Origin: CAILLO01 sp964579735
Lineage (GTDB): Bacteria > Bacillota > Clostridia > Saccharofermentanales > UBA5734
DNA length: 28,529 nt
Direction of reading: 5' to 3'
Assembly (NCBI GenBank): GCA_964579735.1
Contig: CAZOHH010000030.1
Location: 1 to 28,529 of the forward strand
Below, piece after piece: positions 1-8,217 of this stretch. Under the pieces are notes generated by a model, which was not told where the DNA came from, made no database searches, and worked only from the letters and a program-made list of their open reading frames with translations. A program made the position numbers and the translations under genes. Each line of letters begins with the position of its first letter. Position 1 is the stretch's first letter.

Positions 1-40
1 ATCACGCTGGATCCATCTCAGGATGACTCACTTCGAGCGC

Positions 41-1630
41 TTAGTGCTGGAGGTCGAACTGCGGCCAGGTCTGGACAGCGTCGATGGTCTTCTGACCACA
101 GGCCTTGTTCCAGGAGGTCACATACGCGTCCCAGGAAGCGTCGATGTCGATCTTGCCGGTGATGGCGTTGATGTGGAACTGCTGCGGAATGCTGAACCAC
201 GCGGGGAAGTCCGCAGTCGGATCCTGCTGAGCGTCATACTCGGCACGGCTGTTGTCGATCAGGTTCTTGAGGATCTTGGTGGCCTTGACGGCTGTGTCGA
301 TCGAATCGACGACCGGCTTGCCGGAAAGCAGGGTGCTGGTTTCAGCAGTGTACCAGCTGGGGGAGATGAACTGGTTGAGTCCCTTGTCCGAAGCCTTGAC
401 GTCGGGGTTCGGAACGACCTTGCCGGTCGCGTCGATGGTGTAGTCCACACCCTCTTCGCCCCAGTGCATCTGCTTGAAGAGGTCCATGTCGGTATCGATG
501 ACTTCGAGCATCTGCATCGCGCGGATCATCTGCTCATCGGTGGTGTTGGCGCCGAAGGCGGTCGACCAGGTCAACCGGCCGTAGGACCAGGTGCCGAAGT
601 CGCCGTTCGGGCCGGTCAGCTTGTAGAGGACGCTGAGCTTGGCGGCGGAGTTGTTCTTCAGCAGCGTCGCGGAAGGTGTGCCGTCGCTCTGGTAGGAGTT
701 GACCATGTTGAAGTCCGCACCGAGCTTGCCGTCGGCGAACTTGGCGGAGAGGATGGCATACTTGTCGGTGGAGAATTCAGGGTCGATCAGGTCTTCCGCA
801 TACCACTTCGCATAGGTCTTGAGCATGTCCTTGAAGCGGGTGCTGGTGTAGTTGTTGATGACCTTGTCGCCTTCTTTGATCCACTGGTTGGGAACGAAGC
901 CGAACGCGCCGTTGGTCTGCGCCCAGATGTAGTTCCAGCACCACAGGTCGCTTGCGCCGCCGTAGATGTAGGTATCCTTCTTGTCGTTCTTGTCCGGGTC
1001 GCCGTTACGGAACGCCTGTGCGAGGGCATAGAACTCGTCCAGGGTTTCGGGCATCTTGGTGACGCCGACGTTGTCCATCCAGTCCTGTCTCAGGATCGTG
1101 ACCCAGGGCGCGTCGCCGGTCAGGTTGACGCCGGGGACCCAGGTGGGCTTGCCGGTACGATAGCTCGACACGACTTCCCAGGCGGAGGGCCCGATCAGGG
1201 TGTCGATCGCATTGTAGGCGGTGGGCCAGTAGGTCTTGACCATTTCGGGGTCGAGTTCACGGGTGACGCCATCTTCGAAGTACTTCTGATGCGCCCAACG
1301 GATGAAGACGTCGGGGTGCGTGCCGCCGGCGATGGTGACGCGCAGCTTTTCCTCGTCCCAGGAGTTGATGCAGACGAGGTTGATGTCGACGTTGAATTTC
1401 TCTTCCAGGATCTTTTCCGCCCAGGAATCGGCCTTGTAGGCGGAGGTGTCGCCGGACATCATCCAGGTCAGCGAGACCTTCTTCTCATAGGGGTCCGCAG
1501 GTGTCGTCGGGGCTGCGGTGGGGGCTGTAGTCGCGGTCGGCGCCGGTGCGCAGGCTGCGAGGACGGAAACGGCCAGCAGAACGGTCAGGGCGAGCAGGGC
1601 GATTCGCTTCCAGTTTCTGTTCATTCGCAA
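41..1630 (-). CDS. ABC transporter sugar-binding lipoprotein (LplA-like, family 1 solute-binding protein)
   Basis: Extracellular lipoprotein that captures a sugar or oligosaccharide for the two permeases encoded just upstream. The N-terminus is a basic, then hydrophobic signal peptide ending in a lipobox (LAAC, Cys27 counted from the TTG). A Thr/Ala/Pro-rich linker follows, then a body of about 490 residues, the usual size of the long LplA/YtcQ-type binding proteins. The motif KVSLTWMMSG opens the mature domain, as in the second binding protein at 17068-18654. Start choice is open: a TTG at 1630 lies about 8 nt after AGGAGG, while an ATG at 1624 lies 7 nt after AAAGGA. Family assignment is firm; the ligand cannot be read from the sequence. 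The stop is at 41-43, so the gene is complete. Confidence 0.9.
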   Translation of the reverse strand: MRMNRNWKRIALLALTVLLAVSVLAACAPAPTATTAPTAAPTTPADPYEKKVSLTWMMSGDTSAYKADSWAEKILEEKFNVDINLVCINSWDEEKLRVTIAGGTHPDVFIRWAHQKYFEDGVTRELDPEMVKTYWPTAYNAIDTLIGPSAWEVVSSYRTGKPTWVPGVNLTGDAPWVTILRQDWMDNVGVTKMPETLDEFYALAQAFRNGDPDKNDKKDTYIYGGASDLWCWNYIWAQTNGAFGFVPNQWIKEGDKVINNYTSTRFKDMLKTYAKWYAEDLIDPEFSTDKYAILSAKFADGKLGADFNMVNSYQSDGTPSATLLKNNSAAKLSVLYKLTGPNGDFGTWSYGRLTWSTAFGANTTDEQMIRAMQMLEVIDTDMDLFKQMHWGEEGVDYTIDATGKVVPNPDVKASDKGLNQFISPSWYTAETSTLLSGKPVVDSIDTAVKATKILKNLIDNSRAEYDAQQDPTADFPAWFSIPQQFHINAITGKIDIDASWDAYVTSWNKACGQKTIDAVQTWPQFDLQH

Positions 1631-1646
1631 ATTCCTTTCCTCCTTG

Positions 1647-1683
1647 TGGATCTGGCTTTGGATCTGGCTTCTGGATCTGGCTT
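1647..1683. repeat. Three copies of a 12-bp direct repeat in the leader of the binding-protein gene
   Basis: TGGATCTGGCTT occurs at 1647-1658, 1659-1670 and 1672-1683. The first two are directly abutted and the third is one base further on. The array lies in the 117-bp gap between the permease stop and the ribosome binding site of the lipoprotein gene. It could be a slippage product or an mRNA element that sets lipoprotein output relative to the permeases. No function is known to me. Confidence 0.85.
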
Positions 1684-1747
1684 CCCTATCTGCTAGACCA
1701 ACGGCGCCGGAACTGCAGTTTCCAGCGAGGTCGGCCTTGGCAACCCG

Positions 1748-2656
1748 TCAACCCTTCACGGCACCGAGCATGATGCCCTTGATGAAGTACTTCTGTAGGA
1801 AGGGGTAGATGATCAGGATCGGGGCGATCGAGACGTACAGGAAGGCGGCCTTCAGCGACTCGGCGGAATGTTTCTTGATGGACGTCCCCTTCGTCGCGTC
1901 GAGGAACTGGGCGAAGGCCTGTTGGCTGTTCTCGATCAGGATCTTGCGCAGCATGAGCTGCAGCACTTCCTTGTCGGGACTGTTCGTGTAGATCATGGCG
2001 GTGAACCACTCGTTCCAGTGGCCGACCAGAGTCCACAGGCAGATGGTTGCAGCCACCGGCTTGCAGAGGGGGACGATGATCTTGACGAAGATCAGGAGGT
2101 AGTTGGCCCCATCGATCTGGGCGGATTCCTCAAGGGAGGGATCGATGACGGACATCATGTAGTTTCGGACCAGGATCATGTTGAAGACGGCGGCGACGGA
2201 AGGCAGGATCAGAGCCCAGAGGGAGTCGATGAGGCCGATCCACTGCATCATCAGGTAGGTCGGGATCAGCCCGCCGTTGAAGTACATCGTGAAGACCATG
2301 AAGAGCGTGATCGAACGGCGGTAGGGAAGCTTGCGGTTCGACAGCGGGTACGCGGCGGCCATGACGACGATGGCCATGAGGGCCGTTCCGATCACCGAGC
2401 GGAAGACGGTATTGTAGTAGCCGATGAAGACGGTCCCTTCCTTGAAGACGGTCTGGTAGCCGCCGATGGTCAGGTCCTTGAAATCCGGGAAGATCCGGAA
2501 GCCGAGCTTCATGGCGCCCTCCGGCGAGGAGAACGATTTGAGCAGCATGTCCCAGAACGGGAACAGGATGGTGATGGTGAACAGCACCATGAGGAAGATG
2601 TTGAAATAGTCGAATGCACTGTTGTGATGGAGCGATCGGATCCGGGTCGTTTTCAT
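1748..2656 (-). CDS. Sugar ABC transporter permease, LplC/YtcP type
   Basis: Inner-membrane half of a CUT1-type carbohydrate importer, 302 residues from the chosen start. The protein begins with a short basic stretch and about six hydrophobic segments follow. The cytoplasmic EAA loop (about residues 176-200, with EESAQIDGAN and a terminal PLCKP) docks the ATPase. The C-terminus FLQKYFIKGIMLGAVKG is typical of the LplC/YtcP branch. I chose the ATG at 2656 because GGAGG precedes it and the resulting N-terminus matches the family. An ATG at 2671 and a GTG at 2680 are in-frame alternatives. The partner permease ends at 2683, so the two are translationally close. No ATP-binding subunit is encoded nearby, so a shared MsmX-like ATPase from elsewhere is expected. 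Confidence 0.93.
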   Translation of the reverse strand: MKTTRIRSLHHNSAFDYFNIFLMVLFTITILFPFWDMLLKSFSSPEGAMKLGFRIFPDFKDLTIGGYQTVFKEGTVFIGYYNTVFRSVIGTALMAIVVMAAAYPLSNRKLPYRRSITLFMVFTMYFNGGLIPTYLMMQWIGLIDSLWALILPSVAAVFNMILVRNYMMSVIDPSLEESAQIDGANYLLIFVKIIVPLCKPVAATICLWTLVGHWNEWFTAMIYTNSPDKEVLQLMLRKILIENSQQAFAQFLDATKGTSIKKHSAESLKAAFLYVSIAPILIIYPFLQKYFIKGIMLGAVKG

Positions 2657-2682
2657 TCTGCCTCCCGCCATTTCGTCCACCT

Positions 2683-3615
2683 CTAGAAGAAGGTATAGTC
2701 GCTTTTTCTGCGGATGACCTCGTTCGAGAAGAACAGCAGGAGGAACCCGACGCCGTTCTTGAAGAGGCCGACCGCAGACGCGACGCTATAGTTGCTGCCA
2801 CCCTGGTCGATGAAGGCGAGCCGGTACATGTAGGTGTCGATGATGTCGCTGACGTTGTAGACCACCGGCGTGTAGAGGTTGAAGATCTGGTCGAAGCCGG
2901 CGCTCAGGATGTTGCTGATGCTGAGCATCAGGGAGATGATGATCATCGGGATCATGCCGGGGAGCGAGATGTACCGCGCCTTCTGGAGGCGGTTCGCCCC
3001 GTCGATGTCGGCCGATTCATACAGTTCGTTCGGGATTCCAGCGAGGGAGGAAAGGTAGATGATGCTGCCCCAGCCGACCCCCTGCCAGATGCCGCTGACA
3101 ATCAGGATGACAACGAACCAGACGGAGTCGGTGAGGAAGTTGGTCGCCGTGCCTCCGAGCGCAGTGATGACGGCGTTGACGATGCCGCGCTGCGGGGAGA
3201 GCACCTCGATCACCATGCCGGAGATGACGACCCAGGAGATGAAGTAGGGCAGATAGGAGATGGTCTGCACCGTCTTCTTGAAGCGGACCCCCTTGAGCTC
3301 GTTGATCAGCAGGGCGAAGATGATGGGCATCGGGAAGGTGAAGATGATGCGGAGGATGCTGATGAAGAGGGTGTTGCGGAGTGCAGCCAGGAAACTGGCG
3401 CGGCTGAAGAGGCTGATGAAGTTGTTGAAGCCCACCCAGCGGCTGCCCGAGATGCCCTTCATGATCTTGTAGTCCTGGAAGGCGACGACCAGGCCGGAAA
3501 TCGGCCCGTAATTGAAGATGATGATCAGGACGATGGCAGGCAATAGCAGCAGGTACAGATAACGATATGTATAAAGGTTCGTGAGGAGGGTGTTTTTCTT
3601 TCGAGCGACGGACAT
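2683..3615 (-). CDS. Sugar ABC transporter permease, LplB/YteP type
   Basis: First gene of the importer operon: the LplB-type membrane subunit that pairs with the downstream LplC-type permease. It has 310 residues, an N-terminal YRYLYLLLLPAIVL first membrane segment, five further hydrophobic segments, and an EAA loop at about 199-222 (ELYESADIDGAN, then SLPGMIP). The segment GWGSIIYLSSLAGIP before the EAA loop is characteristic of this branch. The ATG at 3615 is preceded by GGAGG at 6 nt; an upstream in-frame start at 3648 lacks such a site. The stop at 2683-2685 leaves 26 nt before the next gene's start. Substrate is unknown. Confidence 0.93.
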   Translation of the reverse strand: MSVARKKNTLLTNLYTYRYLYLLLLPAIVLIIIFNYGPISGLVVAFQDYKIMKGISGSRWVGFNNFISLFSRASFLAALRNTLFISILRIIFTFPMPIIFALLINELKGVRFKKTVQTISYLPYFISWVVISGMVIEVLSPQRGIVNAVITALGGTATNFLTDSVWFVVILIVSGIWQGVGWGSIIYLSSLAGIPNELYESADIDGANRLQKARYISLPGMIPMIIISLMLSISNILSAGFDQIFNLYTPVVYNVSDIIDTYMYRLAFIDQGGSNYSVASAVGLFKNGVGFLLLFFSNEVIRRKSDYTFF

Positions 3616-3645
3616 CCAACGCCTCCTCTTTATTCCATGCGGGTG

Positions 3646-3665
3646 CACGGTATCTTTACACCGTG
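3646..3665. promoter_or_regulatory. Inverted repeat CACGGT-N8-ACCGTG upstream of the importer operon
   Basis: Perfect 6-bp arms separated by 8 bp, about 30 nt upstream of the first permease start and downstream of the three-copy 9-bp motif array. It could be an operator or a small leader hairpin. No U-rich tract follows on the minus strand, so I do not call it a terminator. A repeat this short can also arise by chance. Confidence 0.35.
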
Positions 3666-3692
3666 ATTATGGAGGTTGGGTCCGGGGGTATG

Positions 3693-3765
3693 TTGTATTC
3701 TGTTTAGGGCAAATTGTATTCTCGATGGTTTCCAAATGGCCTTGACTTTGTACGAATTGTATTCT
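3693..3765. promoter_or_regulatory. Three helically phased copies of TTGTATTCT (candidate activator-binding array)
   Basis: The 9-mer occurs at 3693-3701, 3714-3722 and 3757-3765 in the same orientation, with starts 21 and 43 bp apart, close to two and four helical turns. The second and third copies extend to AATTGTATTCTC followed by a similar ATGG/TTGG tail. The array sits between the last URO-D gene and the sugar-importer operon, 78-150 bp upstream of the first permease start. Direct repeats at about 21-bp spacing are typical of AraC-family activator sites, and an AraC-type regulator lies at 7281-8177. The link to that regulator is inference. Confidence 0.5.
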
Positions 3766-3827
3766 CATTGGGAATCCGACGCTTGCGGAGGTCGTTTTTG
3801 TATATCCTTTGGATTGGCAAGGTCACT

Positions 3828-4964
3828 TCACGTCCGATTCCCGGCATAGTGCTTCCGCGCACCCTCGAAGATGGCGACGATGTTCGCCGGCGGGACGTCG
3901 GGCTGGAGGTTGTGCGCCGGGGAGAGGATGTAGCCGCCGTCGGTGCCCATGACGGAGAGGATCCGCGAGACCTCGAGCTCGACGTCCTCGGGCGTCCCAT
4001 TCGGCAGGAGGTGCTGCGTGTCGATGCCGCCGTGGAACGTGAGCCGGTCCCCGAAGGCCGCCTTGAGCCGCTCCGGCTCCATGTCCCGCGCGCCGGGCTG
4101 GATTGGATTGAGGATGTCGACGCCGGCGTCGATCAGATGTGGGATAAGCTGGAAGACGGAGCCGCACGTGTGGTGGAGGAACCGAGCCTTCGTATACGTC
4201 TTCGTGTGGCGGATCCGTTCGACGTAATACGGCTTCACCAGTTCCTCGAACATGTCGGGGGAAAGGAACAACCCCGTCTGGGTTCCGAAGTCATCCCCAC
4301 TCGTCGTGAAGTGGATGTACTCCCCGAGCGCGCCATAGTAGACGTCGATGAGCTTCTTCTGGTAGTCGAGGACGATATCGAAGAATTTCAACACGAATTC
4401 CGGTTCCAAGGCCATCCGCAGCAGGAAGTCGTCGAATCCGCACATCCAGCAGCCGAGCTCCATCACGCCGTAGGTCGGGTGCTCCGCGCAGACCACGTAA
4501 TCCGTCTCCTCGTAGAGGCGCCGAGCCTCCTCGCGGAACGCGGCAATCTGCGACATGTCGAGGTTCTCCACCCGCGGCCAGGGGTAGCGGTCGAGGTCCT
4601 CGAGGGTCGCGCCCCGGAGCGGCGGGTTCTTGATGTCCCAGTAGACGCCGGTGAACTCGCGCGTCACGCCCCAGCAGTCGGTGTCCTCCGTGTCGGACTT
4701 CCTCCCCGTCAGCGGGCTCGCGGGGCTGAGGAGGTCGCCGACCCTCCGGACGTCGATGTCGAGCGCTTTCAGGATCCGCTCGTCGAACTTCTGGTACTTC
4801 CCTGCGTTCGGGCCGGAGAATCCCATGAAGTGCCGAAGCGCCTCGATGGAGGACTCGTGCTCGATGCCGTTCAGCGAGGTGCCGGCCAGGTCGTACGGGA
4901 CGCGGTCGACGGGGCGGTGCGTGACGGTCGCCTCGAATCTCTCCCGGTAGCTCATCCGTTCCAT
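3828..4964 (-). CDS. URO-D superfamily protein (uroporphyrinogen decarboxylase / corrinoid methyltransferase fold), copy 1
   Basis: Cytoplasmic TIM-barrel protein of the PF01208 superfamily, 378 residues. This superfamily includes HemE and the MtaA/MtbA/CmuA methylcobamide:thiol methyltransferases. Visible landmarks: MSYRERFEATVTHRPVDRVPYD at the N-terminus (arginine-rich first helix), HTCG at 265-268 with His265 and Cys267 placed like zinc ligands of the methyltransferases, GGID at 312-315, and SPAHNLQPDVPPANI near the C-terminus. His351 falls where the methyltransferases carry their third ligand, Cys. It lacks heme-pathway context, so true HemE activity is unlikely. The ATG at 4964 follows AAGGA by 7 nt. 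It is the last of three tandem URO-D genes; the upstream neighbour stops 22 nt away. Confidence 0.85.
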   Translation of the reverse strand: MERMSYRERFEATVTHRPVDRVPYDLAGTSLNGIEHESSIEALRHFMGFSGPNAGKYQKFDERILKALDIDVRRVGDLLSPASPLTGRKSDTEDTDCWGVTREFTGVYWDIKNPPLRGATLEDLDRYPWPRVENLDMSQIAAFREEARRLYEETDYVVCAEHPTYGVMELGCWMCGFDDFLLRMALEPEFVLKFFDIVLDYQKKLIDVYYGALGEYIHFTTSGDDFGTQTGLFLSPDMFEELVKPYYVERIRHTKTYTKARFLHHTCGSVFQLIPHLIDAGVDILNPIQPGARDMEPERLKAAFGDRLTFHGGIDTQHLLPNGTPEDVELEVSRILSVMGTDGGYILSPAHNLQPDVPPANIVAIFEGARKHYAGNRT

Positions 4965-4986
4965 GGGTCCATCCTTCCCGCGCGGC

Positions 4987-6030
4987 CTAGCCGGCGACTT
5001 CCAGCGCCGTCTCCAGCACCGTGACATAGTTCTCGACCGGCATGTAGTCCGTCAGGGAGTTTCCCGTCCCGAGCGTCCAGTACCCGTCGGCGTAGCATGT
5101 CTCGATATGGTCGAGCGTGTACCGCCGGATTTCCTCCTTGGAACGCCGGCAGATGAAGTCCACGTCGAGTCCTCCCAGCGGCGTGATCCGGCTTCCATAA
5201 ATCTTCTTGAACTCCGCCACCGGCAGGATCTTGTCCTCGAAGGAGTGCTTCGCGTCGATGCCGCAGGCGATGAGGTCCTCGTAGACGTCGGTCAGGTTGC
5301 CGCAGGAATGGAGGACGAAGGGCCGTCCGGCGCGGTGGGCGATCGCGGCCATCTCCTTGTATACGGGAAAGATGAATTTCCGCAGGAGTTCCGGCGGTAG
5401 GAACGTGGAGGAGTTGAAGCCGAGGTCGTCGCCCTGCCGGTGAGCGCCGATGCCGTCCATGGTGGCCAGCGTCCGGTTCGCCGAGAGGTAGAGCGCGGAC
5501 AGCCGTGCGAAGACCTCCGCCACCAGGTCCGGGTCATCCGCGAGCAGGTAGGACATCCCGACGGTGCCCAGCATGTCCGAGGCGATCTCATAGGGTCCCT
5601 TGCAGACGCCGCCGACGATTTTCACGCCGTCGGGAAGAAGCCGCGCGACCTTCTCGAAGATCGAGAAATCGAGCGGGTCCTCCACGGAAGGCCAGGGATA
5701 ACGCTCGAAATCCTCCCGGTCCCGAATCACGACCGCGGACTCGCTCCCGTGGCTCTGCGGAGCTCCTCCCCGCACCGGTTCGGGTCCTCGGAGCCGGAGC
5801 GGCTGCTCCAGAGGGATGCAGTCGAACCCGAGGCCGAGCCAGAAGTCGACATAGACCGCCACTTGTTCGTCCGAGCCCCATTCCATGGACGCGTAGTCCG
5901 TCTCCGTCCGTGCGGCGATGAACTTCGGGCTGGCGATGTGTTCGTAGAACGGGAGGTGGGAAGGCTTTCCCTGCCTTCGCACGACCTTGAGGAAGTTCTC
6001 GAAATCGGGTTTCCGCTGCAGTCTCTTCAT
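4987..6030 (-). CDS. URO-D superfamily protein, copy 2
   Basis: Second of three tandem URO-D-fold proteins, 347 residues. HSCG at 241-244 gives the paired His/Cys of the methyltransferase branch. GGLDVDFICRRSKEEIRRYT follows the GGxD strand. The C-terminal loop reads GTGNSLTDYMPVENY, so the position of the usual third metal ligand appears to be Asn instead of Cys. The start ATG at 6030 has GGAGG 5 nt upstream, and a much longer in-frame extension to 6369 overlaps the neighbouring gene and is rejected. It begins 11 nt after the stop of copy 3, so the three genes are probably one transcript. Substrate is not readable. The copy is clearly diverged from its neighbours and is not a recent duplication. 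Confidence 0.85.
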   Translation of the reverse strand: MKRLQRKPDFENFLKVVRRQGKPSHLPFYEHIASPKFIAARTETDYASMEWGSDEQVAVYVDFWLGLGFDCIPLEQPLRLRGPEPVRGGAPQSHGSESAVVIRDREDFERYPWPSVEDPLDFSIFEKVARLLPDGVKIVGGVCKGPYEIASDMLGTVGMSYLLADDPDLVAEVFARLSALYLSANRTLATMDGIGAHRQGDDLGFNSSTFLPPELLRKFIFPVYKEMAAIAHRAGRPFVLHSCGNLTDVYEDLIACGIDAKHSFEDKILPVAEFKKIYGSRITPLGGLDVDFICRRSKEEIRRYTLDHIETCYADGYWTLGTGNSLTDYMPVENYVTVLETALEVAG

Positions 6031-6041
6031 GGGTTCCTCCC

Positions 6042-7142
6042 TCAGTATACGCATTCCTCGCAGGCGCGGGCGAAGGCCCGGATGTTTTCCGGGTCCCCGA
6101 AGAAGAAGTGGTCGGAGGGGCTGCAGATGTAGCCGCCCTGCGGGCAGCTGTCGAACAGGTCGCGCACCATGCGGCGGACGAGGACTGGGTTGCCCTGCTC
6201 GAACCCGGCGTTCTGGTCGAAGCCGCCGATGAAGAACAGCTTGTCGCCGACACGGCGGGATGCCTCGCGCAGGTTGCAGTCGGCCCCCATGACGGGCGGG
6301 GTCATGGTCTCGAGCCCGTCCGCGCCGTTCTCCGCCACGATCTCCAGCAGCGGCATCATGCCGCCGCACAGGTGGTGGACGACGCGCGTGCCGTTCGCAT
6401 GCAGCGCCGCATGCTGGCGGATGTCGTAGGGCAGGCAGAACTCACGGTGCAGGTCCGGGCTGATCACGGTGCTCGAACCCGCTCCGCCGCCCGTCTCCAC
6501 GAGGTCGTACGCGATCGGGCCGCCCCGCTCGATCACGGACAGCTTCTTCTGCAGCATGGCCTCGAGGGTCGCGTGGATCAGTTCCGGCTCGTCGAAGCAG
6601 CTGTAGATGGCCTTCTCGGTCTCCCTCAGGTAGCAGTAGCTCTGCCACGGGCTGCCCTGTCCGAAGTCGAAGTAGGGGCCCCGCACGATGCCGCGCTCGC
6701 CGATGCGGCGCTTGGCCTCGAGGACCGGCGTCCAGTCGACGCTGTCGGGGACCGGCACGTATTTCGTCCACAGCGCGAGGTCGCGCTCGTCCGAGATGAT
6801 GGGTTCAGTGAACCAGGCGGTGAAGATGTTGTAGGCCCCGGCATAATGGATCTCGCCCTCCGGCGTCGTGACCGTGGCCGTCCAGCGGTGGTTCCCGTCG
6901 GCATCCACGGGCTGCTCGACGCGCTTCTCCTGCCAGTTTGCGAGGGTGCGATCGCTGTAGTGGTAGTCCGGGTTCGCATAGATCACCGGGTCCATCCCGA
7001 AGAAGTCGTATGCCTCGTACTGGTCCATCCCCTTCAGGTAGGTCTTCAGGTAGTAGTCCATCCAGCTGTGGACCTGGCATGGCAGCCGATCCGCCTTCTG
7101 TCCGCTCATCGCCGCAAGGAAACGTTCCCGTCCGGTCATCAT
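6042..7142 (-). CDS. URO-D superfamily protein, copy 3
   Basis: First gene of the tandem trio, 366 residues. It opens with MMTGRERFLAAMSGQKADRLP, the standard arginine-rich URO-D start. It has a tryptophan- and tyrosine-rich insert at about 55-170, HLCGG at 257-261 (His257, Cys259), FIGGFDQ in place of the usual GGID, and YICSPSDHFF near the C-terminus, where Cys and His near the third ligand position could complete a metal site. The ATG at 7142 is 7 nt from GGAGGG. An in-frame extension to 7286 would overlap the divergent regulator gene and is rejected. The 138-bp gap to that regulator should hold the promoters for both directions. Confidence 0.85.
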   Translation of the reverse strand: MMTGRERFLAAMSGQKADRLPCQVHSWMDYYLKTYLKGMDQYEAYDFFGMDPVIYANPDYHYSDRTLANWQEKRVEQPVDADGNHRWTATVTTPEGEIHYAGAYNIFTAWFTEPIISDERDLALWTKYVPVPDSVDWTPVLEAKRRIGERGIVRGPYFDFGQGSPWQSYCYLRETEKAIYSCFDEPELIHATLEAMLQKKLSVIERGGPIAYDLVETGGGAGSSTVISPDLHREFCLPYDIRQHAALHANGTRVVHHLCGGMMPLLEIVAENGADGLETMTPPVMGADCNLREASRRVGDKLFFIGGFDQNAGFEQGNPVLVRRMVRDLFDSCPQGGYICSPSDHFFFGDPENIRAFARACEECVY

Positions 7143-7235
7143 CTTCGCACCCTCCCCATCGTCATGGGCTCCGTTCTTGCCGGAGTCCGTTGCGCCCATT
7201 CTACGCCGGACCTGACGCTCACGTCTTCCCTTGCC

Positions 7236-7264
7236 TTGACCTTCCATCTGTACTATCTTGATAT
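7236..7264 (+). promoter_or_regulatory. Putative sigma-A promoter of the AraC-type regulator gene
   Basis: TTGACC (7236-7241), a 17-bp spacer and TGATAT (7259-7264) fit a sigma-70/A promoter, with only a short leader before the ATG at 7281. The -35 match is good and the -10 match moderate. AAGGA at 7271-7275 is the ribosome binding site. Confidence 0.4.
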
Positions 7265-7280
7265 CGAAAGAAGGAAAACC

Positions 7281-8177
7281 ATGCACGATATCCTGCGCGC
7301 ATCCCGATATCTTGGCTCAGAGGAGGAATTCCACTGTGCCTTCTACACGTCGGCCCCGACCGACGTACATCTCCACTCCCATGATTTCTTCGAGTTCTTC
7401 CATATCCTGTCCGGCTCCGTCCTCCACCATGTCCTGACCCCAACGGCCTCCCGTGTCGACCGCCTGGTCGAAGGCACGCTCGTCCTGGTCCGCCCGCGGG
7501 ACATCCACGTCCTCCAACCGGACGGCGACCTCCCCTTCCGCCTGGTGAACGTCGCCTTCTCGACCGGGACCATGCGGGCGCTTTCGAACTACCTGAGGAA
7601 CCCGACCTACCTAGCCGACCGCTCCGTGGACGGAGTCCCCACTTCCGTTCAGCTCCAAGGGCTGGAGAAGCGCAGGATGGAGGAGACGGTCGAGAGGCTT
7701 TCCCTCCTGCCGCAGGAGGACCCGGTCCTTCGCGGCACGTATCTGCGCCGTACCCTGGTCCTGTGGATCGGCTGGCTGGAGGGGACTGAGCCGGGGACCG
7801 TTTTGGGACGGCATGCCGTCGGGGCGGGTCTTCCTCCCCCCCCCGTCTGGCTGTCGGCGCTCAAGGAGCGCGCAGGTTCCCTCGAGGTGCTCCAGGAGGG
7901 GATGGGCGCCCTGGTCCGCCTGTCCGGCCGGAGCCACGAGCACCTGAGCCGCGCCTTCCGGAGGTACTATGGGACCACGCCGACGGAGTTCCTCAACGGC
8001 CTCCGCCTCAACTACGCGGCGAACCTGCTGGTCGGGTCGGACCTCTCCATCCTCGCCATCGCCCTTGAGTCGGGATTCTCCAGCCCCGGTTACTTCCACC
8101 GCGTCTTCCGCTCCCGCTTCGGTGTCGCGCCATCCGCGTTCCGCAGGGAAGCGTCGGGTCCCGGCCGTCTCGTGTAG
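7281..8177 (+). CDS. AraC-family transcriptional regulator with N-terminal cupin-like sensor domain
   Basis: DNA-binding regulator of 298 residues. The N-terminal part has the histidine-rich strand VHLHSHDFFEFFHILSG (about 29-45), typical of the cupin-like ligand-binding domain of sugar-responsive AraC proteins. The C-terminal 100 residues hold the double helix-turn-helix: LVRLSGRSHEHLSRAFRRYYG, then SILAIALESGFSSPGYFHRVFRSRFGVAPSAFR. A four-proline hinge (185-188) between the domains is encoded across a run of nine C. The ATG at 7281 is 5 nt after AAGGA; the open frame extends much further upstream but there it is antisense to copy 3. It is divergent from the URO-D trio and upstream of tryptophanase, so either or both may be its targets. 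Confidence 0.92.
   Translation: MHDILRASRYLGSEEEFHCAFYTSAPTDVHLHSHDFFEFFHILSGSVLHHVLTPTASRVDRLVEGTLVLVRPRDIHVLQPDGDLPFRLVNVAFSTGTMRALSNYLRNPTYLADRSVDGVPTSVQLQGLEKRRMEETVERLSLLPQEDPVLRGTYLRRTLVLWIGWLEGTEPGTVLGRHAVGAGLPPPPVWLSALKERAGSLEVLQEGMGALVRLSGRSHEHLSRAFRRYYGTTPTEFLNGLRLNYAANLLVGSDLSILAIALESGFSSPGYFHRVFRSRFGVAPSAFRREASGPGRLV
7836..7844 (+). repeat. Nine-C homopolymer inside the AraC-type regulator gene
   Basis: Nine consecutive C encode part of the Pro-Pro-Pro-Pro hinge between sensor and DNA-binding domains. Gain or loss of one base would shift frame before the helix-turn-helix and remove DNA binding. A second nine-C run lies 355 bp downstream at 8199-8207. Confidence 0.95.
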
Positions 8178-8188
8178 GGAATTCCGCA

Positions 8189-8217
8189 TTGCACGGCGCC
8201 CCCCCCCGTGCTATCGT
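8189..8217 (+). promoter_or_regulatory. Weak putative tryptophanase promoter with a nine-C run in its spacer
   Basis: TTGCAC (8189-8194) and TATCGT (8212-8217) are 17 bp apart, and the spacer contains nine consecutive C (8199-8207). A change in tract length would change the spacing of the two boxes. The boxes match the sigma-A consensus only at 3/6 and 4/6, so this is a suggestion. The transcript would begin about 28 nt before the ATG at 8252. The 74-bp gap leaves little room for a TnaC-type leader peptide, and I see none. Confidence 0.3.

Noticed and set aside
23..1696. A 557-codon open frame on the plus strand
   Set aside because: It is antisense to the solute-binding lipoprotein, has no family motif and shows the repetitive V/G/D composition of a shadow frame in GC-rich DNA.
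3742..3770. TTGACT box on the plus strand as a promoter
   Set aside because: No -10 at proper spacing and no plus-strand gene follows; all genes on both sides are on the minus strand.
3828..6030. Annotating URO-D copies as hemE
   Set aside because: They carry HxCG-type motifs of the methyltransferase-like branch, are mutually diverged and have no heme-pathway neighbours.
6108..7280. Long upstream extension of the AraC-type reading frame
   Set aside because: It is antisense to URO-D copy 3; the ATG at 7281 has a ribosome binding site and begins the recognisable protein.
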